The notes: generated from the letters alone by a model not told the origin. A stretch of DNA of 64,000 bases from Naegleria lovaniensis (GCF_003324165.1 NW_025407848.1:372001-436000), one strand, 5' to 3'; positions 19,394 through 33,919 are shown, numbered from the stretch's first letter. Numbers and translations: made by a program.

Positions 19394-20191
19394 ATGCAAC
19401 AATCAACGTTGTTAGAATCATCGTCGTGCACTTCTTCCGAAAGCAAGTCGTGTGATCATGAACCGAAAAACAGTACAACCACGAGTAATCCAAGTCATGA
19501 AAATTATGGGAATTATTCTCGGTACATTGTAGACGCATCTTTGTGTGGCGTAGGAAGTCATTTAAGAAAACTTGGAGTAGACACAGAATACAGCAAATCA
19601 TACTCTGATTCCTATATATTATATTTGGCCCGGACTCAAGATCGAATAATTATCACCAGATCCACCAAGTTGTTGCAAAAAATTAATCAACAAAAAGAAA
19701 AAATAGAAAACTACAAGAAAAAGCTTGAGATTTTAAAAGACAGACAAGTTGTAAAAAGTTTGATACAACAACGATTAATGAAGCCTAAAACTGAAGAGGA
19801 GATTGAAGAGGAAATACACGAATTAACAGAGATGATCGAAGAAGAGAAACCATATAATTATTATTGGTTGACATCGATAGGAAAGTATGAACAACTCTTG
19901 GAAGTGGTCAATCATTTCAAAATTATATTTATTCCTGAAAAATTATTTGGAAGATGTTACAGTTGTAATGGTGTTGTAATAGAAGTTAAAAAGGAAGATA
20001 TTGAACATTTGGTGTACGAAAAGGTTTGTGTTGCTTTTTAAAATAATTAATTGACAAAAACGATCACATTGCCTCTCGATTGGATCAACCAATTCTAGAC
20101 TTACCTTAATACTGAAAAATTCACGCAATGCCAGAACTGTAAGACATGTTTTTGGGGTGATGCTGAGAGAGGAAATGCTTATCAAAGGTAA
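19394..20191 (+). CDS. Mut7-C RNase domain protein
   Basis: Exons 19394-20023 and 20099-20191 (intron 75 nt), 240 aa. Mut7-C is a PIN-like nuclease domain with a C-terminal zinc ribbon, often found alone in prokaryotes and at the end of exonuclease Mut-7 in animals. RYIVDASLCGVGSHLRKLGVDT matches F..D..LGkLarwLR.lG.D. LARTQDRIIITRSTKLL matches the ..A..e.RiilTrD segment, here with Ser where Asp is usual. After a coiled-coil insert comes YEQLLEVVNHFKI, then RCYSCN and, in exon 2, FTQCQNCKTCFWGD, forming the zinc ribbon. Joining the exons is needed to complete the ribbon, which supports the intron. The substrate is unknown. Confidence 0.75.
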
Positions 20192-20518
20192 ATACAAATA
20201 TTTAAGCGTTGAAATGAATTAACAAATGTAGGAAATTTTTTCAAAACTCCATCTCATTTTGTGCATTGTACAGCTATCATCCAGATTCCACTAGGGATGA
20301 CAGCAGTAAATAACAACTTGTAGCGTTGAAACACAAACATACTTGGAAACAAGAGTCATGCTTTAAGCACTACATCATTAGAGTCATTATATTATTTGAA
20401 AATAATGTTGCAAAGCATTGTACTAACCGCCAGCTCCCCACGTTCTTGCTTAAACAGATGGAATGAACAACATACACTTTTTAAAACAGTCTAATTTATT
20501 TGGTCTGGTATACTCAAT
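20192..20518. other. Intergenic between convergent genes, nothing seen
   Basis: 327 nt between the stops of the Mut7-C and dynein genes. No convincing frame, RNA gene or repeat. Confidence 0.5.
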
Positions 20519-23500
20519 TTAAATATCAAGCTGACAAAGCATGGCTACACCTTCAGAGATCCAATGAGATGCTGGTTTTTCTGTTGGCAACTCAACACTA
20601 ATCACAAAGTTCGTGGACTGACCCAAAGAAGAGAGTTTACCCTTTCTTTCACTTGTCTTATAAAGAGGGCATTCGTAGCATTTTGGAGAAGTTTTGTGAT
20701 TCTTTTCTGGCAAGAAATGAATGACTGGCAATTTCACGTTCATTTCACCGTTGTCAGACTCTTCCAATGTCTCCTTATCTTTGTTCCATTTTGCTCCATT
20801 CAAATACAAACCATACACATAGACACCATCCTCAGGACCTTCTTCAATTTCTTCTGGAGTCATTTCATGCATGATTCTAAAAGTGAATGACAAGGAATCA
20901 ATTTCAACATTGTACTTTCTTGCAAACGTTTGTAACACACCCGTAAAGAATCCTTGAGGGAAGAAGAATCCAGAGAGCCAGAACGCCTTAGGAAGTCCAT
21001 TTCTCAACCAATTTCTCATGAAAGCTACTCGTTCGACCAAGTCTTCAACCCAAGAACCAAGTGGCTTTCTTGAGGGATAAGCTGCCCACAATTCAGGCAC
21101 TTCATTGTTTAAGAGACTCTTAAATGTTTTTTCGAGCTCACTAGACATGAGAACAAGTCCATTCATGGCTTTTTGCAACTCGGTCAAAGTACTTCTAATC
21201 TTGTCCAGTAATTTGTTAAATTTCATCATTTCATGACTTAGTACTGTAGATAGAGAATGCATAGCTCCCTTCTCAGTTCTAATAAACGTGTTCTTTCCAG
21301 CCTCAGATTTACTGAGATTTTCAGGAAGTTTTGATAAAATTTCTATTATGAACGTCAATATCTAAATGATTGAATTTCAATACTTACTGTTTGCAATTTC
21401 TGTGACAATGGAATCCATATGATGTTGTTTGGATCCTCCAGAGCTTAAAGATTGAGTTCCCATCACGGTAGATACTAAATAATGTGTTTCTTGCATTTGG
21501 AAAACCATGTTCGCATTTTGATGCATGTTGAAAATAGCAGGTTCGTCATTGTCTGGAAGTTTGGAAATAAATTGTCTGTAGTCATCGATAGGATCTGAAG
21601 AAGGAATTTTGTAAATATCAGAAGGAGCAAATTTGTAATCAGAAGAAAGAATTCTCTTTGAGAAATATTGAGATAAGATTGTGAGTAACACTCTTCGATC
21701 ATTTGGTCTGTCACTCTACCTCCATATACAATTTCACCTATCACGTAATTTAAAGAATCCCAAGGAATGTTTTCACGTTCTTTGAGGAACATTCTTAACC
21801 ACAACTGTGCAACGCTTAAATCTGAATCATTGAATTCGTACTTGATGTTCCAACCAAGAGGACCAAATTTCTTACGTTCTTGAATTACACCATGGAATAA
21901 GCATAATCCAAACAATAGCTTTCTGAATGCAAGCTTCTTAGTACACTCTGGGAATTTCTCACCTTCTTCAAAACCGTTAAAGTATTCATCAGAAATTTCA
22001 TTGTATGTTCTAGTGAGATTAGATCTTAAACCTTTTGGAGGCTCATTGGTTACTTTCACACTGTTTTGAAGAATAGGTATTGGGAAATCCTTGGAAGGCA
22101 TGGATGTTAACCATAATCTGAAATCTTTGTGAACAACTGCCATTGGAGAAGAAAATTCAGCAATAATATTCTCCAAAGTAGGCATAAAGGATACAAACAA
22201 ATGACAGTTTTGAAGCAATACCCATTCACCATTCTTTCTTCCTCTTTCAATCAGTTTTTTGGCAGATACCTCTTGTCCTTGGCCAAGAGATTTGATATGA
22301 AGCTCATGCTCTTTTTCAATAGCAAATCGTTTTAACATGCTTGTAGGATCTGCACCTTGAGAAAGAATAAATGTAATTGGAGTGCTAGGTGTTGAGTCAC
22401 TGAGAGCTTTTTCGAGATCTAATCCGGGAGGTCTGATGAATGATTCACCCAAACGATTTTTGACAAATTCTTTGCTGGCCAATAGTACTTGCTCCTCCGC
22501 GAAGCACTTGATGAGAAGTAACTTGTGGAAGGGCTTGATCTTCTCTTCCCAAGAAAAAGGTAACTCTTTAGAATAGGCCTCAGTGTCCTCAAAGTATTTC
22601 TTCCAAGTGAATAGATTTCCTGTTACTGAAGCTTTGAGTCCCTTCAATTGAGGAATTTCTGCATCGAGAGCGGTCAATAGATTCCACGATAAATCAGATA
22701 GCCAATTTGACAGCTCATTCTTACTGTCATAGGTCAATGGAGCGCCTCTGAGGAACAACAGCCATTCGTTTTCATCGATTACTTGATCGTACAACAAAAT
22801 TCGAGTACAAATAAGGAACGAGAAAATAATCTTATCCTTTTCGAACAATCCTCTGCAAACATTTGTGAAAATGTACTCTGTAATGTTCGATATGAGAATT
22901 GGAAGAAGCTGTTCGGTTGTGAGATCGCGGTGTTGCTCCTTAGTGTGTCTAATACACTTGTTGAAAATATCTTTGAAGTATTCCAATGAATATTGATACA
23001 TGGGATCAATATTCGCTAAATCAGCTAAAACAAAGTATAGAATTGAACCACGGACAGCAACGTTTCTATACTTTTCTCTTGCCTGATCAATTTTAAGCTC
23101 TGTTTCTGCAGCGTCTTTAACTCTGTCTTTGATAACGTTTGAAGTGTTTTTAGAGTCATCCAGAGATTTGATGATTTGAGTTTTGTCTAAAATATTTTCG
23201 TCTTCTTTCACTGATGATAGACTGTCAAGAATCTTTTTCTCGATCTTTTTCAGAGTCTTTTTGTCGTCAGCAACGCTAACAATAAGTCTGTCTCTTTCTT
23301 CTTCCAAACTAGACTCGAGGATTCTTACTACATCGGCGAGTAGCTGGTCTTCTAATCCCTTTGTTGTAACAGTAAAGTTGACAAGAGTCACCTTGTTACA
23401 TATTTCTGGTAAATAGTGAGGATTAGAGAGCTTGGTGGTAAGGTACAGCTTGAATGAAGGATTAAAGTCAATTTCAGCATTTCCCATTTTCATTACAAGC

Positions 23501-26500
23501 TTTCCTTTGCTCTTAAACACTTCCTTGTTTAAAATTGGTTGAAGAGTCGGATCAATCTTCTCTGCTAGTCCTTCAATCATTACTGGTTTACCTGTTGTGA
23601 TATAACTCTCTAAGGTTTTGATATAATTATCCTCTGACTGCTTTAACAATTTTAAGGTGTTTCCCTTTTCCATGTTTTTGATCCATGAGTTTGCTTGTTC
23701 TTGAGGGTCTATCAATAGAGGCCATCTCTTGGTTCGTGTTACTATAATGGCGTTTTGAATGGAATAGTGATCCATTGGTAACCCTTGCATTCCCCAATCT
23801 CTAATGCCAATAGGATCTGCAATTACCTTATCTAAAGAGTAGTTATCACTGAATGGAATACCATGCTCTTTACAATATTCGCACCATTTGTCAAGCAATT
23901 CTTTTCTGTATGGAGATGTTAATGGCCCACAGTAAATGACAAATGCTGAAGCAATAAAAATGTCTCCAGCTATGTTTTTGATACGTTCATCAAATTCTGC
24001 AACAGATAGGGTCCATCTTTCGTATTCTTCTTTCAGAGAAACGGTAAGTTTTTTCGCTGCAACTAATCTTCTTTCTGAAATTTCTTTTTGCTCTTGAAGC
24101 ATAATCTTCTCTCTATTGTTTTCCTCTAGTTGTCTTTGAAGTTGTGCAAGATATTCTGTTTTCTTTTGTAGTTCAGCTTCTTTGATTCTCAGAGTCGACA
24201 ATAGTTTCTCCAATTCTTCCTGGGCTGCAGCTGCACTCTCCATTAAGGGTTGTACAACCTTTTCAACTTCATAATACTCCACCATTTTTCTTACCCATTT
24301 GCAAAGTGAACCTGCTGGACCAGAAGCCTTATAAACAACAGCTTCTTGGAAGTTCTCATCTTTCATTAATTTCTTAATCTTTGCAACGATTTGAGGGGTA
24401 ACTCTTTCTTTCATAGTTTCCTTGAAAGTCAAAATTCTCTTTTTAAAGTCCATTGCACTCATAGCTTTTTGAGCTGCCTCCCAGTCTGTCTTTTTCTCGC
24501 CTAACAAAATTAACACACCCTCAAGCGTAGTTTTTACAGGCATTACAGGATTTTGATATGATCGAATCATATTAAGCTCAGGTCCTCCAAGCTCACTCAC
24601 TGCCTTTTCTGCTTCTTCCAGTGCTGGCAGAACATCCTTTAGCTTGTCATCAGCATCTTTTTTCATAGCTTCTGCAATTTTTGCTTTTTCATCAATTTCC
24701 TTCTTTTCTGCAGAAATGATCTCATTATCCTTGTCCGCTTGAGCCTTCTTTTCAAGTACTTCCTTAGTAATAATTGTATTTTCAATACTCTTTTGTTCAA
24801 GAATAGGTTGAAGTTGCTCAATTTCTTTTTCACACGAAGCGACCTTGTTGTTTGCTTCTTGAAGAGTAAATAAACCTTTTTGAAGTTTGTCTTTCGCTTC
24901 TTTTAGCTCGAGACGCTGTTCTTCCAGCAAATCGCCGTAAAAGTTTATAAACTCCAGATAATGTGATGGAGTAATATAAAACTTTCGTCTTGTTTCTTCT
25001 TCAAATTTCTTCGTAATATCTACAACATCTCTATGTATTAATACACAGGTATCCACAATTTTTTGCTTGAGATTCTCATTTCCAATATTAACTTTCTCAA
25101 ACTTTCTTTGTGCTACTCCTTTAAGAGCTACTGCAGGCCATTCATCGAACCAGTTAATTGTTGTGCAGTTGACTAATGACGGGAACATTCTTATTCTTCT
25201 TCTAAAATCATCACCAACTGGACTCATACAAATAACTATATGTAAATTGTCTCTCACTCTCTTGATAAAATGAGCAAATATTGCGTCTCTAATTTCAGAT
25301 ACGCCTGCCTTCTGTGCTATTGGTCTAATTTCATTAATTAACTTCTCTTTCTCATCTGAGGGGAAAAGATTTGGAACCTCACCTGTATTGAGAATATTAT
25401 TGATATCTTCAAGAAATGAGTCATCCACAATGTGGGCGTCAGTAATTAGGAAAACAACTGGGCCTCCCTCTACTCCTCCTGCCATTCTAAATAAGTTTCT
25501 AAGATCCTCCCTAAAGTCTTCAATATCATAATTTCTTTTCAAACTGATTTCGAATGTCTTGTACCCAACAATAAAGGAGGATAATCTAGTAAGACTTTGT
25601 TTTCCTGAGCCTCCAACACCAATTAGCAATGCATTACTTCGTTTTTGTGATAAAATTCTGGTAATTCTTGTGATGTGTTTTGCTGCATCTGGGAAGAAAA
25701 CAAGATCCAATTGACCAGCATTATTTAAATTGTACCTCATTTGACTATCATCTAGTTCTCCTGGAAGTTTGTCAACATTAATTTGTTGATAAGCCTTCTC
25801 CTCGCTATCTCCCTGGTCCATGAAGTTACCAAAAGAGATGGCATGCTCTCCCATAAAGTCGTTTTCATCCCAATTTTGTCCTTTGAAATATCTCTTCAAT
25901 AAATCAATAATTATTGCTGTAAAATCGCTTCTATCTTGAGTATTTACAAGTCTGTCAAACATGCATCTAGAAGCTTCATGTGAAAATAGCTTCAAAATTG
26001 TGTTTGAATCCTTAGCATTGTTTGCCTTCACTTGAAGCATTCCTTGGAAAATTTTAGACAAATCTCGAAGATTGAAAGTGTAATGAGCACAGCTTGGTGT
26101 AGGTCTGAATCTATCACACACTCTTCCGTAAAGCTCTAGCGCGGTTTTAACTAACGGCTTTGTTAGTCCTCTAATTTCTTCTGAGAACGAATTATAAGAA
26201 AGGAATCCATCTAAAATACTCTCAAAAATAAGGGTCATGCTATTCTTTGACAGTTCAGGTATACGTAACAAGTGAAATAGTCGTAATAATCTTGGTGTAG
26301 TTGGATTTCTACCACCTCCTGGAGGGCCACATGCAGCTGCAACTGTTGAATCATGCACAACCTTCCATGGAAACTCCTCTCTATTCGAAACATCATAAAA
26401 TCCTCCACATCCAATCATTTGCCTAATCAATTCTATTGGAGGTTGAGCTCCGAATTGTTCAAGGTTAGGCATGTTTAGATCATCAATAAATATTACAACT

Positions 26501-29500
26501 TTCTTGCCAGGAGGAGCATACAACGCTTTCTTTTTCTCTACTAGCTTACTTTCTATCATTTCTCTTGTTCTTCCACTGTCAGTTCTAGCAGAAAATTGAA
26601 CAGAAACAAGTTCAGTAGTGAATGATTCGTTATGACGCTTGAACTCAAACGACTGCAGTGCGTTATTGATCAAAATTGTTTTGCCCACTCCGGTTCTTCC
26701 GTTGAATAATGTAGGTTTCTCGCTCTTCATTAAAGTTTGGATAAGATAAGAGTATCTAACTGTATCAACTGTTGGAACAATTATTTCATAGAAAGGTACT
26801 TCACTTGAATATTTAAATTCAGGTTTCAGTACTTCCCAGTTCACAAAGCTCACTGAGTCAAAGTCAACAAAGTAATCATAACAAGTTCCATTCGATGGCA
26901 CTAAACCAGACTTTTTGAATTTCTCTTTAACAAATCTGTCAAATTCAATCATGGAGCTATCAATGATGTTTGCTCCAATTGACCAGATATAAGAAAAGGT
27001 AAACACGAGACTCATTAACTGCTTGCTCTTTTCGGCCTCAAGCTTTTCCAGGTGATCAAGCAACAAAGCATCCATAAGTCCACACAAACTAGTGACCAAG
27101 TTCAAATTAGTACTTGGTACCTCTTCCTCGCATTGGCTTCTAACGAAATCCAAACCATCTTGAACGAACTCATCAAACATCTTCTCTAACAATTCTTTAA
27201 GGTCTACATGAGTTGAGCAAGTAATTGAGTTCTTTAGCCAAGATGCTACATAGGGTCTCCATCCGAGCTCAATAGGATCTACGAATACCATTCCACATCT
27301 ACTAACAGTTGCTGGAGATGCCACAGCTAAGTCTTGAACTTCGAAAATAAAGCTTATTTTGTCATTAAGTTGAATACGTTCAGTATTGTCCAGACACAAT
27401 AATTTGCTGTCGTCAAGAACCGAGTTCATACTTTCAATCCATAAAGTATCCACAGGACCATCAAAAATGATCCACTTTTTGTCATCGCTAGTGTCTTTGG
27501 TAGCCTTTCTGGCAAAGTGTGGAATAAGTCCGTCAAACCATTCTTGTGTTGTCATGTTCAACACTCCGTAGAGCTCTCCATACGTAATGGACTTTGGATT
27601 TAGCAAGAATTGTTGAACTTTGTTCACGTGACTTGCAGTTGAGTGTAGCTCATCCTTCAAATAATTCATTGTGTCACCAAGAACGTTTCTAATTTCTGTC
27701 TTTCCTCCTCCTGTAGGTCCTACGAGCATTACACCATGACGAATGATGAGTGTGTCGAAAAATTGTACAATCTTCTTGATAAATGCTGGTAGTGGCTCTA
27801 GCTTTCTTCGTTCAATAATTTGCAATAACCCTGCCTCAAGTTCTGCGTTCTTTTCAACAGGAGCGTCAATACCTGGAAATAGATCAGAAACAATTCCTTG
27901 AAACAGTGAGACATCTTCTTTCACGAATTTAGGAAGATTGCTGTCAATCATAGCCTTCATCAATGTAGTACTCTCACTAAGGTGTGGATTGGCTCTTTTC
28001 AATTCTCCGGCCATAACTAAAACAGACTTCATCGCTCTCATACCAAAATCGTAGTGGTCTTGACTCGACAATTGTTCATTTGACAACTTGTAAAGTTGTG
28101 TCATTTTTCTTGATAAAGGTAATGCATCTTGATAACCCTCAGAAAACAGAATAACCTCTGCGATCATTCTATAGTCAGGCAACATGACTGCAACAGGTCT
28201 AAACAGAGCCTTTAAGTTATCAGGAAGTTCTGTTCTGCCTGCATAGCCTGGGTTCATGGTAATAAAAACTCCGCATGTGCTTCTCAGAGAAATTTCTTGG
28301 TCGTCTTCGAGGAAGAATTTTGTCTTCTTTGCTTTGAGTGCATCTTGGATGGTTAGCAATTGAGTGGCAATAACAGACAATACCTCAGCATTAATTCTGT
28401 TGAATTCATCAAAACATGCCCAAGCTCCTACTTGAACAATACCACTGAAGAACTGATACATCATTGTATACGTAACACCCTCACTACAATTGTACACAAC
28501 ACAAGGTCTGGCAAGAGCCTTTGATAAATCTTTTACGGACTCTGTTTTACCTGTTCCGGCTGGTCCTTCTGGACTTCCTCCCAAGTTTAGATGCAATGCT
28601 CCGGTTAGTGTCATGTAAACTCTGTCTGTAAGAGGGGTGATAACGAGTCTAGATTGTATTCCTCCATATTCATAACCGTATCTGAAAACTGAGTTAGATT
28701 GTCGGACAATGCAATCATCTACATCTGATTCCCAATAGAATCTTAGTTGTTTTAACCAACCAAAGTTGTTCACATCATCGACTCCTTCTTCAATCATTGA
28801 TTTAACCACATCTCTTGCGTGTACATCCAAAATGATCATAGTTCCAATAAGTTTACGCTCATTTGAGGAGAGTTTAGTTCTTGTTAGATATGCCAAATCA
28901 TTCAAGAGAGTAATTGACTTTTCATAGAATTTTTCAAGTTCCTTCTTTGGGTTTTCTGATGTTAAACAATTTGTAACTTCGTAACACCAAAATATTTGAG
29001 ACACAGTTAGAACTACTTGAGCGATATGGTCTCTCATCCATACTGTTCTTTCTTTCTTTGGATAATCACGAACTGCTCGTTTCATAAATTGGCGCAGAGT
29101 ATCAAACATATGTTGCTCCACTTCTCTCAACCAATCTTCAACTACATCATCGGCTCTTGTTGTTGTAGAGACGAATTGAACTCTTTCTCCTTCCTTTGAA
29201 ACCATTCCTTTAACATACTTAGAGGAATCGATATCCAATGATTTCATACCTTCAAAACATTGAGGTAAGTAAGGTTGTACAGCTTGTGGATTACTTGTAT
29301 GAGAAAGTATATCAATCAAATCCTCGTTAGACAGGAAATAAAATCTAGGAAACAGATTTCTCTTTTTCTTTAAATATTCTTCCAAGCTCTTTTCAATTTT
29401 GTCGAGATGCATGTTATGGCCTTTCAATTTATCGAAAAGAGCGCTTTTCACTGATGTTTCTGGTACAATAATCACTCTAAAAACATTCTTGACCTCCTTT

Positions 29501-32500
29501 GCTCTCTTCATTGCTTCTTTGTAGAATCTGTCAATAGAAACAAATAATTTGTGATCTTCTTTCAACTCTGCTGCAATGTCGGCTGATACAAATACATTTT
29601 CCAAGTACATCCATTTTCGTTGGCAATAAATAATTTCTTGGATTGTTGCGTATATGAGATTAAGGTCGTTATATAACTCCTCTACTTGATCTTTGATGGC
29701 TGCTACATATCTTGAGCTCAAAATAGTTGAAAGCACAATTCTGTCGTCCTCTAAAAGAGCCATAATATCCTCTACACTTCCAATGATCGTCATGTCCTTG
29801 TGGGAAACAATTGGAAACTCTGCCTTGAACCAATTCTCTTTGACTTTTTTAAGCTGCTCTTCAAGAGATGCCTCATTGGAAGCTTGTTCAGAAACTTCTT
29901 GGATTTTCTTTCTCTTATCAACAATATCAGGATCAAATAATAAACTTAATTCAAAGTTCCTTTCAGAAATTGTAGTACCAACAATATTGTCTAACACTCT
30001 CCAATGTCTTATTCTGAGTGACATGTTCTTGAGGTCCTCAATGATAGGTAAAACAATTCTCCAGTTATCTGTGTAATCCAGTAGCTTGGATATGACAGGA
30101 TTTTCTGTCTCACTATTCTTTTGAAGATGTGAAGCTGTATATTGGAATTGATCGACATTTCGCTTGATATCTTCAGCAATCACATCTTTGAAAATTTTAC
30201 ATTTGTTTTCTGACTCAAAAATGATCCAGCTCTTCATGGTTGTCCATAGCTTTAACTTGAGATCAATTTCTTTAGCAATTGATGGCATTTCATCAATTGT
30301 ATCAGGTTTGACTTTGAATAATTCTTGATAACCAACAAGCTCTGCAAATCTCTTTTGAGATTTATCCATTCCATTCTTCAACTCTGTTAGGTATGCAATG
30401 ACTTCTTCAATTCTTTCTTGAGACTCTGTATTATTAACATCAAACACCATTGCGTCCTTTGATTTTTCTAAAAAGTCTTGAATTTCTCCTCTCAAGTCAT
30501 CTATTTTTCTCTTTAAATCCACAGAGAACTTATTAATACGATCCTCTTTACTGTCTTCCGCTCTACTGATAGAAGATCTTAGCGTGGAAATGGTAGAAAC
30601 TGTATAATCTTGGAAGAAATTTTTGTCTTCTAATGGTACTTTCACCTTTTCTTCTTCCATTAACTTGTAAAAATCGAAAACAGTTTTGAACTCAATCTCC
30701 AAATCATCCAAGCTCGCTACTGTCTTCTCAACAAAGTGTAAGAACTCTACAAAGTCCTCCACAGATGCAGGAAATGCCTTGAATCTTTCCATAGATTTTT
30801 CGAGCTTCTTGTAAAGAGCCATATTTTTCTCTTTTGAAAGCTCTGGCAAAATTTTATGGAGCTTCAAAAGGCATTCACTGGGAGAGGGTAAAAATGTTTC
30901 CTTCAGCTTCTGAGTGTCGACATAGAAAATTCCTTTGTACTTGTATGTTCTCATTTGTTTAACCTCAGTATCCTGTTCCTTGTATTTGTTCATTTCCGAT
31001 TGGAACCATTCTAAAGGATAATCTTTGTCCTTAATAATGGTCAGATCAGTTTCTAACATTTCCTTATTTTCTAAGTGTTTAATCTTGAGTTGTTCGTATT
31101 CTTTAGCATATTTCTCGACGTCTTTAAAGGCCAATGACATAGTTTCCTTTATACTCTTCACAAGTCTATCGTATGACTCTCTTCTAACAATTCTCTCCTT
31201 TATAGTTATGCCCTCGCTAACAATTGCTTCAGCTCCTTTGTCATTGACAACAGGATCGGTGTACTCTTCAAACTTCTTCTTGGTAATAAATTTTTCTATT
31301 TTGATAGCATCAAAAAATCCTTCTATCACTTTTGCTACTCTCTTATCAAATTGCTCTCTCGATGGAAGAATTTGCAACTTTTGATCGTTGAGTCTAACCT
31401 CAACTTTGAAGAGAGGAACAATCTCAAGATCATCAGTTCCAATTAAACCCAGTTGCATAATTTCTTCCTCAATATCTTTTTCACTGTTCTTAGAGAGTGT
31501 GGCAATTTTGTTTAAAATTCTTTCGACAGACTTTTCCACAAGTTCTATCAGTGCATCCAAAACAAGAAAGTCTGCAAGTCGGATAAAGTTAATAATTCGC
31601 TTGCACACTTTTCTCTTCAAAGATTTCTCTGTATATGTCATATTGTAAGATGGATAGTTAGCTGTAAGATTTCCTCTGTTTGCTCTCTTTGAGGAAACGT
31701 TTCTTGTCGATCTATTCAATGGCGCCTTCTCATCCACCTCATCTTCTTCCATTTCATCTTGATTTTTTTGAGATTGGCTATAGCCAGAGAAATCTTTGTT
31801 TTTTTGTTCAGGCTCTGGAATTTGCTCAAGGTCACTGAATCTATCTCCAAAACCAGCTGAGATCATCGTGTCTCTACATGCTTCGTAGGTAATGTCCGTA
31901 ATGCTTTCACAAATTTCTAAGAGCTGTTTAGCAATCTCATCTTTCTGAGTCTCTTGTATTTTAGAAAATTCGTCCACCGTCAATGTATCACCCTTATTAT
32001 CTTTGAATAACTCTAATTCTGTAATTTTAATACATTCCATACGTATGTCTCTCATTGCTTTACAATTATTAATAAAAAACAGTCGTTCAGTTAGTGTTGC
32101 TGAAGCCAACGCTCTATTCTTTCTTATTATCATCTTTTTGAAAAAGTAAAAGGCCTTCCATTTTCTGAAGTTTTTGAAAAATTTAATCTTCAATATCTTT
32201 TGGAAGGTGTCATGCTCTTGTATCCATCTTGAAAGAGGTGTAAAATCTGCTTCTCCATTTATAAAATGGGTCACTCCACTTGCACTCATTGTATAATAGT
32301 CAATCTTATCATTGATAAATGCGTGAGGCACAATTTGTAACTTGTATGGGTTATAAGGTTCAGTGGTATCTTCTTGAAGAGGAACAAGATACACGTATTC
32401 CATGCTTGACGGGTTTTTCTTGACTCGGTCTTAATTAAACTGATTTAGAAAGTTAGTCTCAACACTGAAACTTACCAATAAACCACATCGGAGACTTTTT

Positions 32501-32989
32501 TCCAGAGTTGATCAAGTTGTTATCAATTTCTACACGAGGAGATTGAGATCCAATCGGTTTCAATTTGATTAACGACTTGTCAACTTTTTCAGCTTTGACA
32601 TCATTTTGCTGAATCCTATTGAGAGGAGTTGTAGTTCTGATATTTACAAGTTGCATTGTTTCATCGGTTTTGTTGAGAAAGTCTAAATCGTTTGGTTTAA
32701 CTTTCTTTTGTGCTGGGAATAAATCGTTCTTAACATCCTTAGGTTTTTGAATATTTGACACTTTTGAAAAAGTTATGTTTTCACATCCCACTGAGAGTTT
32801 TTCATCTCTGTTGGAATACAATCGAGTTTTTAAGGTTTTTGAGAACATTGATTGTTCCGCTTTCATCGATAACTCGTCGGGCAAGGTCTTTTTCGGCACA
32901 TTTGTGTTGGATCCTTCATTGTTCATTGCCAATGAGTCACCACTCCGAAAATTGTTGGTGGTGTTTTGAAAGCCCTTGTTCTTCATCAT
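20519..32989 (-). CDS. Axonemal dynein heavy chain, single-headed inner-arm type
   Basis: Exons 32989-32476, 32429-21388 (11 kb) and 21342-20519; introns 46 and 45 nt. About 4,126 aa. This is the flagellar inner-arm motor that slides microtubule doublets. A disordered N-terminal exon joins in frame as SPMWFIDRVKKNPSSMEYVY, followed by the tail and linker. The AAA ring has P-loops GPAGTGKTE, GPTGGGKTE, GRTGVGKT and GVGGSGKQS. The stalk coiled coil and microtubule-binding domain lie between AAA4 and AAA5. The C-terminal domain ends CPLYKTSERKGKLSSLGQST and SHWISEGVAMLCQLDI. Length and N-terminus fit the DNAH3/6/7/12 group; the exact orthologue is not resolved. One A is missing in the run at 21702-21704: adding it turns GRVTDQMIEE into GRVTDQNDRRVLLTIL, the conserved sequence. 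Confidence 0.93.
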
Positions 32990-33357
32990 GAATTTTTTTT
33001 CGTTTACTCTGTAAAATCAAAAAGGCGCGCGCAGTTCATACAACGACAAGCACCCGAGTGTCAAATTTTAGCGGAGTGTCAAGCTCTCACTGGCCATCAT
33101 TCTCAACAGGAGTCTAGGTAGTGTCAATTTTGATTGATATGATTTTTACTGCTGCAGCAACTTTATCATCATGTTTGATCGAACGTGCTTGTGATGAGTC
33201 TTTGCTCACGAAGACATTCTGCTTGTCGCATTTTTATTGTAAAGAATTGAAATTCGGTTGACCAAAAAAATTTTAAAAATTGTTTCGAAAAAAATTGGTA
33301 GGTTCGTCTTTGCTCACACGCTGCTAAATCGCATTTTATCATCAGTCATAAACAAGC
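32990..33357. promoter_or_regulatory. Divergent promoter region, dynein / eS26
   Basis: 368 nt between two outward start codons, AT-rich with several A and T tracts, including long ones just before the eS26 side. It could hold a 5' UTR intron for eS26; no clear splice pair was fixed. No coding signal. Confidence 0.4.
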
Positions 33358-33678
33358 ATGACCAGTAAGAGAAAGAACAATGGTAGAGCTCTAGTTAATA
33401 GAGGTAAGACTAGAGCAGTCAGATGTGATAACTGTGGTAAGAGTGTACCAAAGGACAAGTCCATCAAGAAGTTCTTGGTTAGAAGCATGGTTGAATCTGC
33501 TGCTGTCAAGGATATTACTGACGCATCAGCTTATGAGGAATATGCTTTGCCAAAGATGTACCTCAAGCTCCACTACTGCATTTCCTGCGCCATTCACGGT
33601 CGTATTGTTCGTGTTCGTTCCAAGGAAGGAAGAAAAGTCAGAGCTCCTCCAAGCAAGCCAAAGAGAAAGACTGAATAA
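33358..33678 (+). CDS. RPS26: Small ribosomal subunit protein eS26
   Basis: 106 aa, single exon. It binds the mRNA exit channel of the 40S subunit. [20 protein letters not shown], then C-x2-C ([17 protein letters not shown]), [20 protein letters not shown], and the second C-x2-C in [18 protein letters not shown] form the eS26 zinc-binding fold. The C-terminal tail is short and basic. Codon choice is visibly more selective (for example AAG for Lys) than in neighbours, as expected for a highly expressed gene. Confidence 0.96.
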   Translation: MTSKRKNNGRALVNRGKTRAVRCDNCGKSVPKDKSIKKFLVRSMVESAAVKDITDASAYEEYALPKMYLKLHYCISCAIHGRIVRVRSKEGRKVRAPPSKPKRKTE

Positions 33679-33919
33679 GTTGATACTTGCCGGTCCAAAT
33701 AAACCACATAAAATCCCATATAAATATATTCATCATCATTCCGAATTGTTGATTCATTTATCGTTTCCCAAAGACCATCATTTTTCTGTATTGTTTGAAA
33801 AATCATGTATCAAAGAAATTCATTGAATCAGTTATGGATTCTTCTTTTATTATGCTGAAGTGACAAAGGAAAGGTGAATGCATAAAATTGGGTGGTGGCG
33901 AATGGAAATTGGGATGAAA

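Noticed and set aside
21362-21387. A 26-nt intron in dynein ending at TTTAG
   Set aside because: Too short and wrong phase. The 45-nt choice ending CATAATAG restores IANKILSKLPENL.
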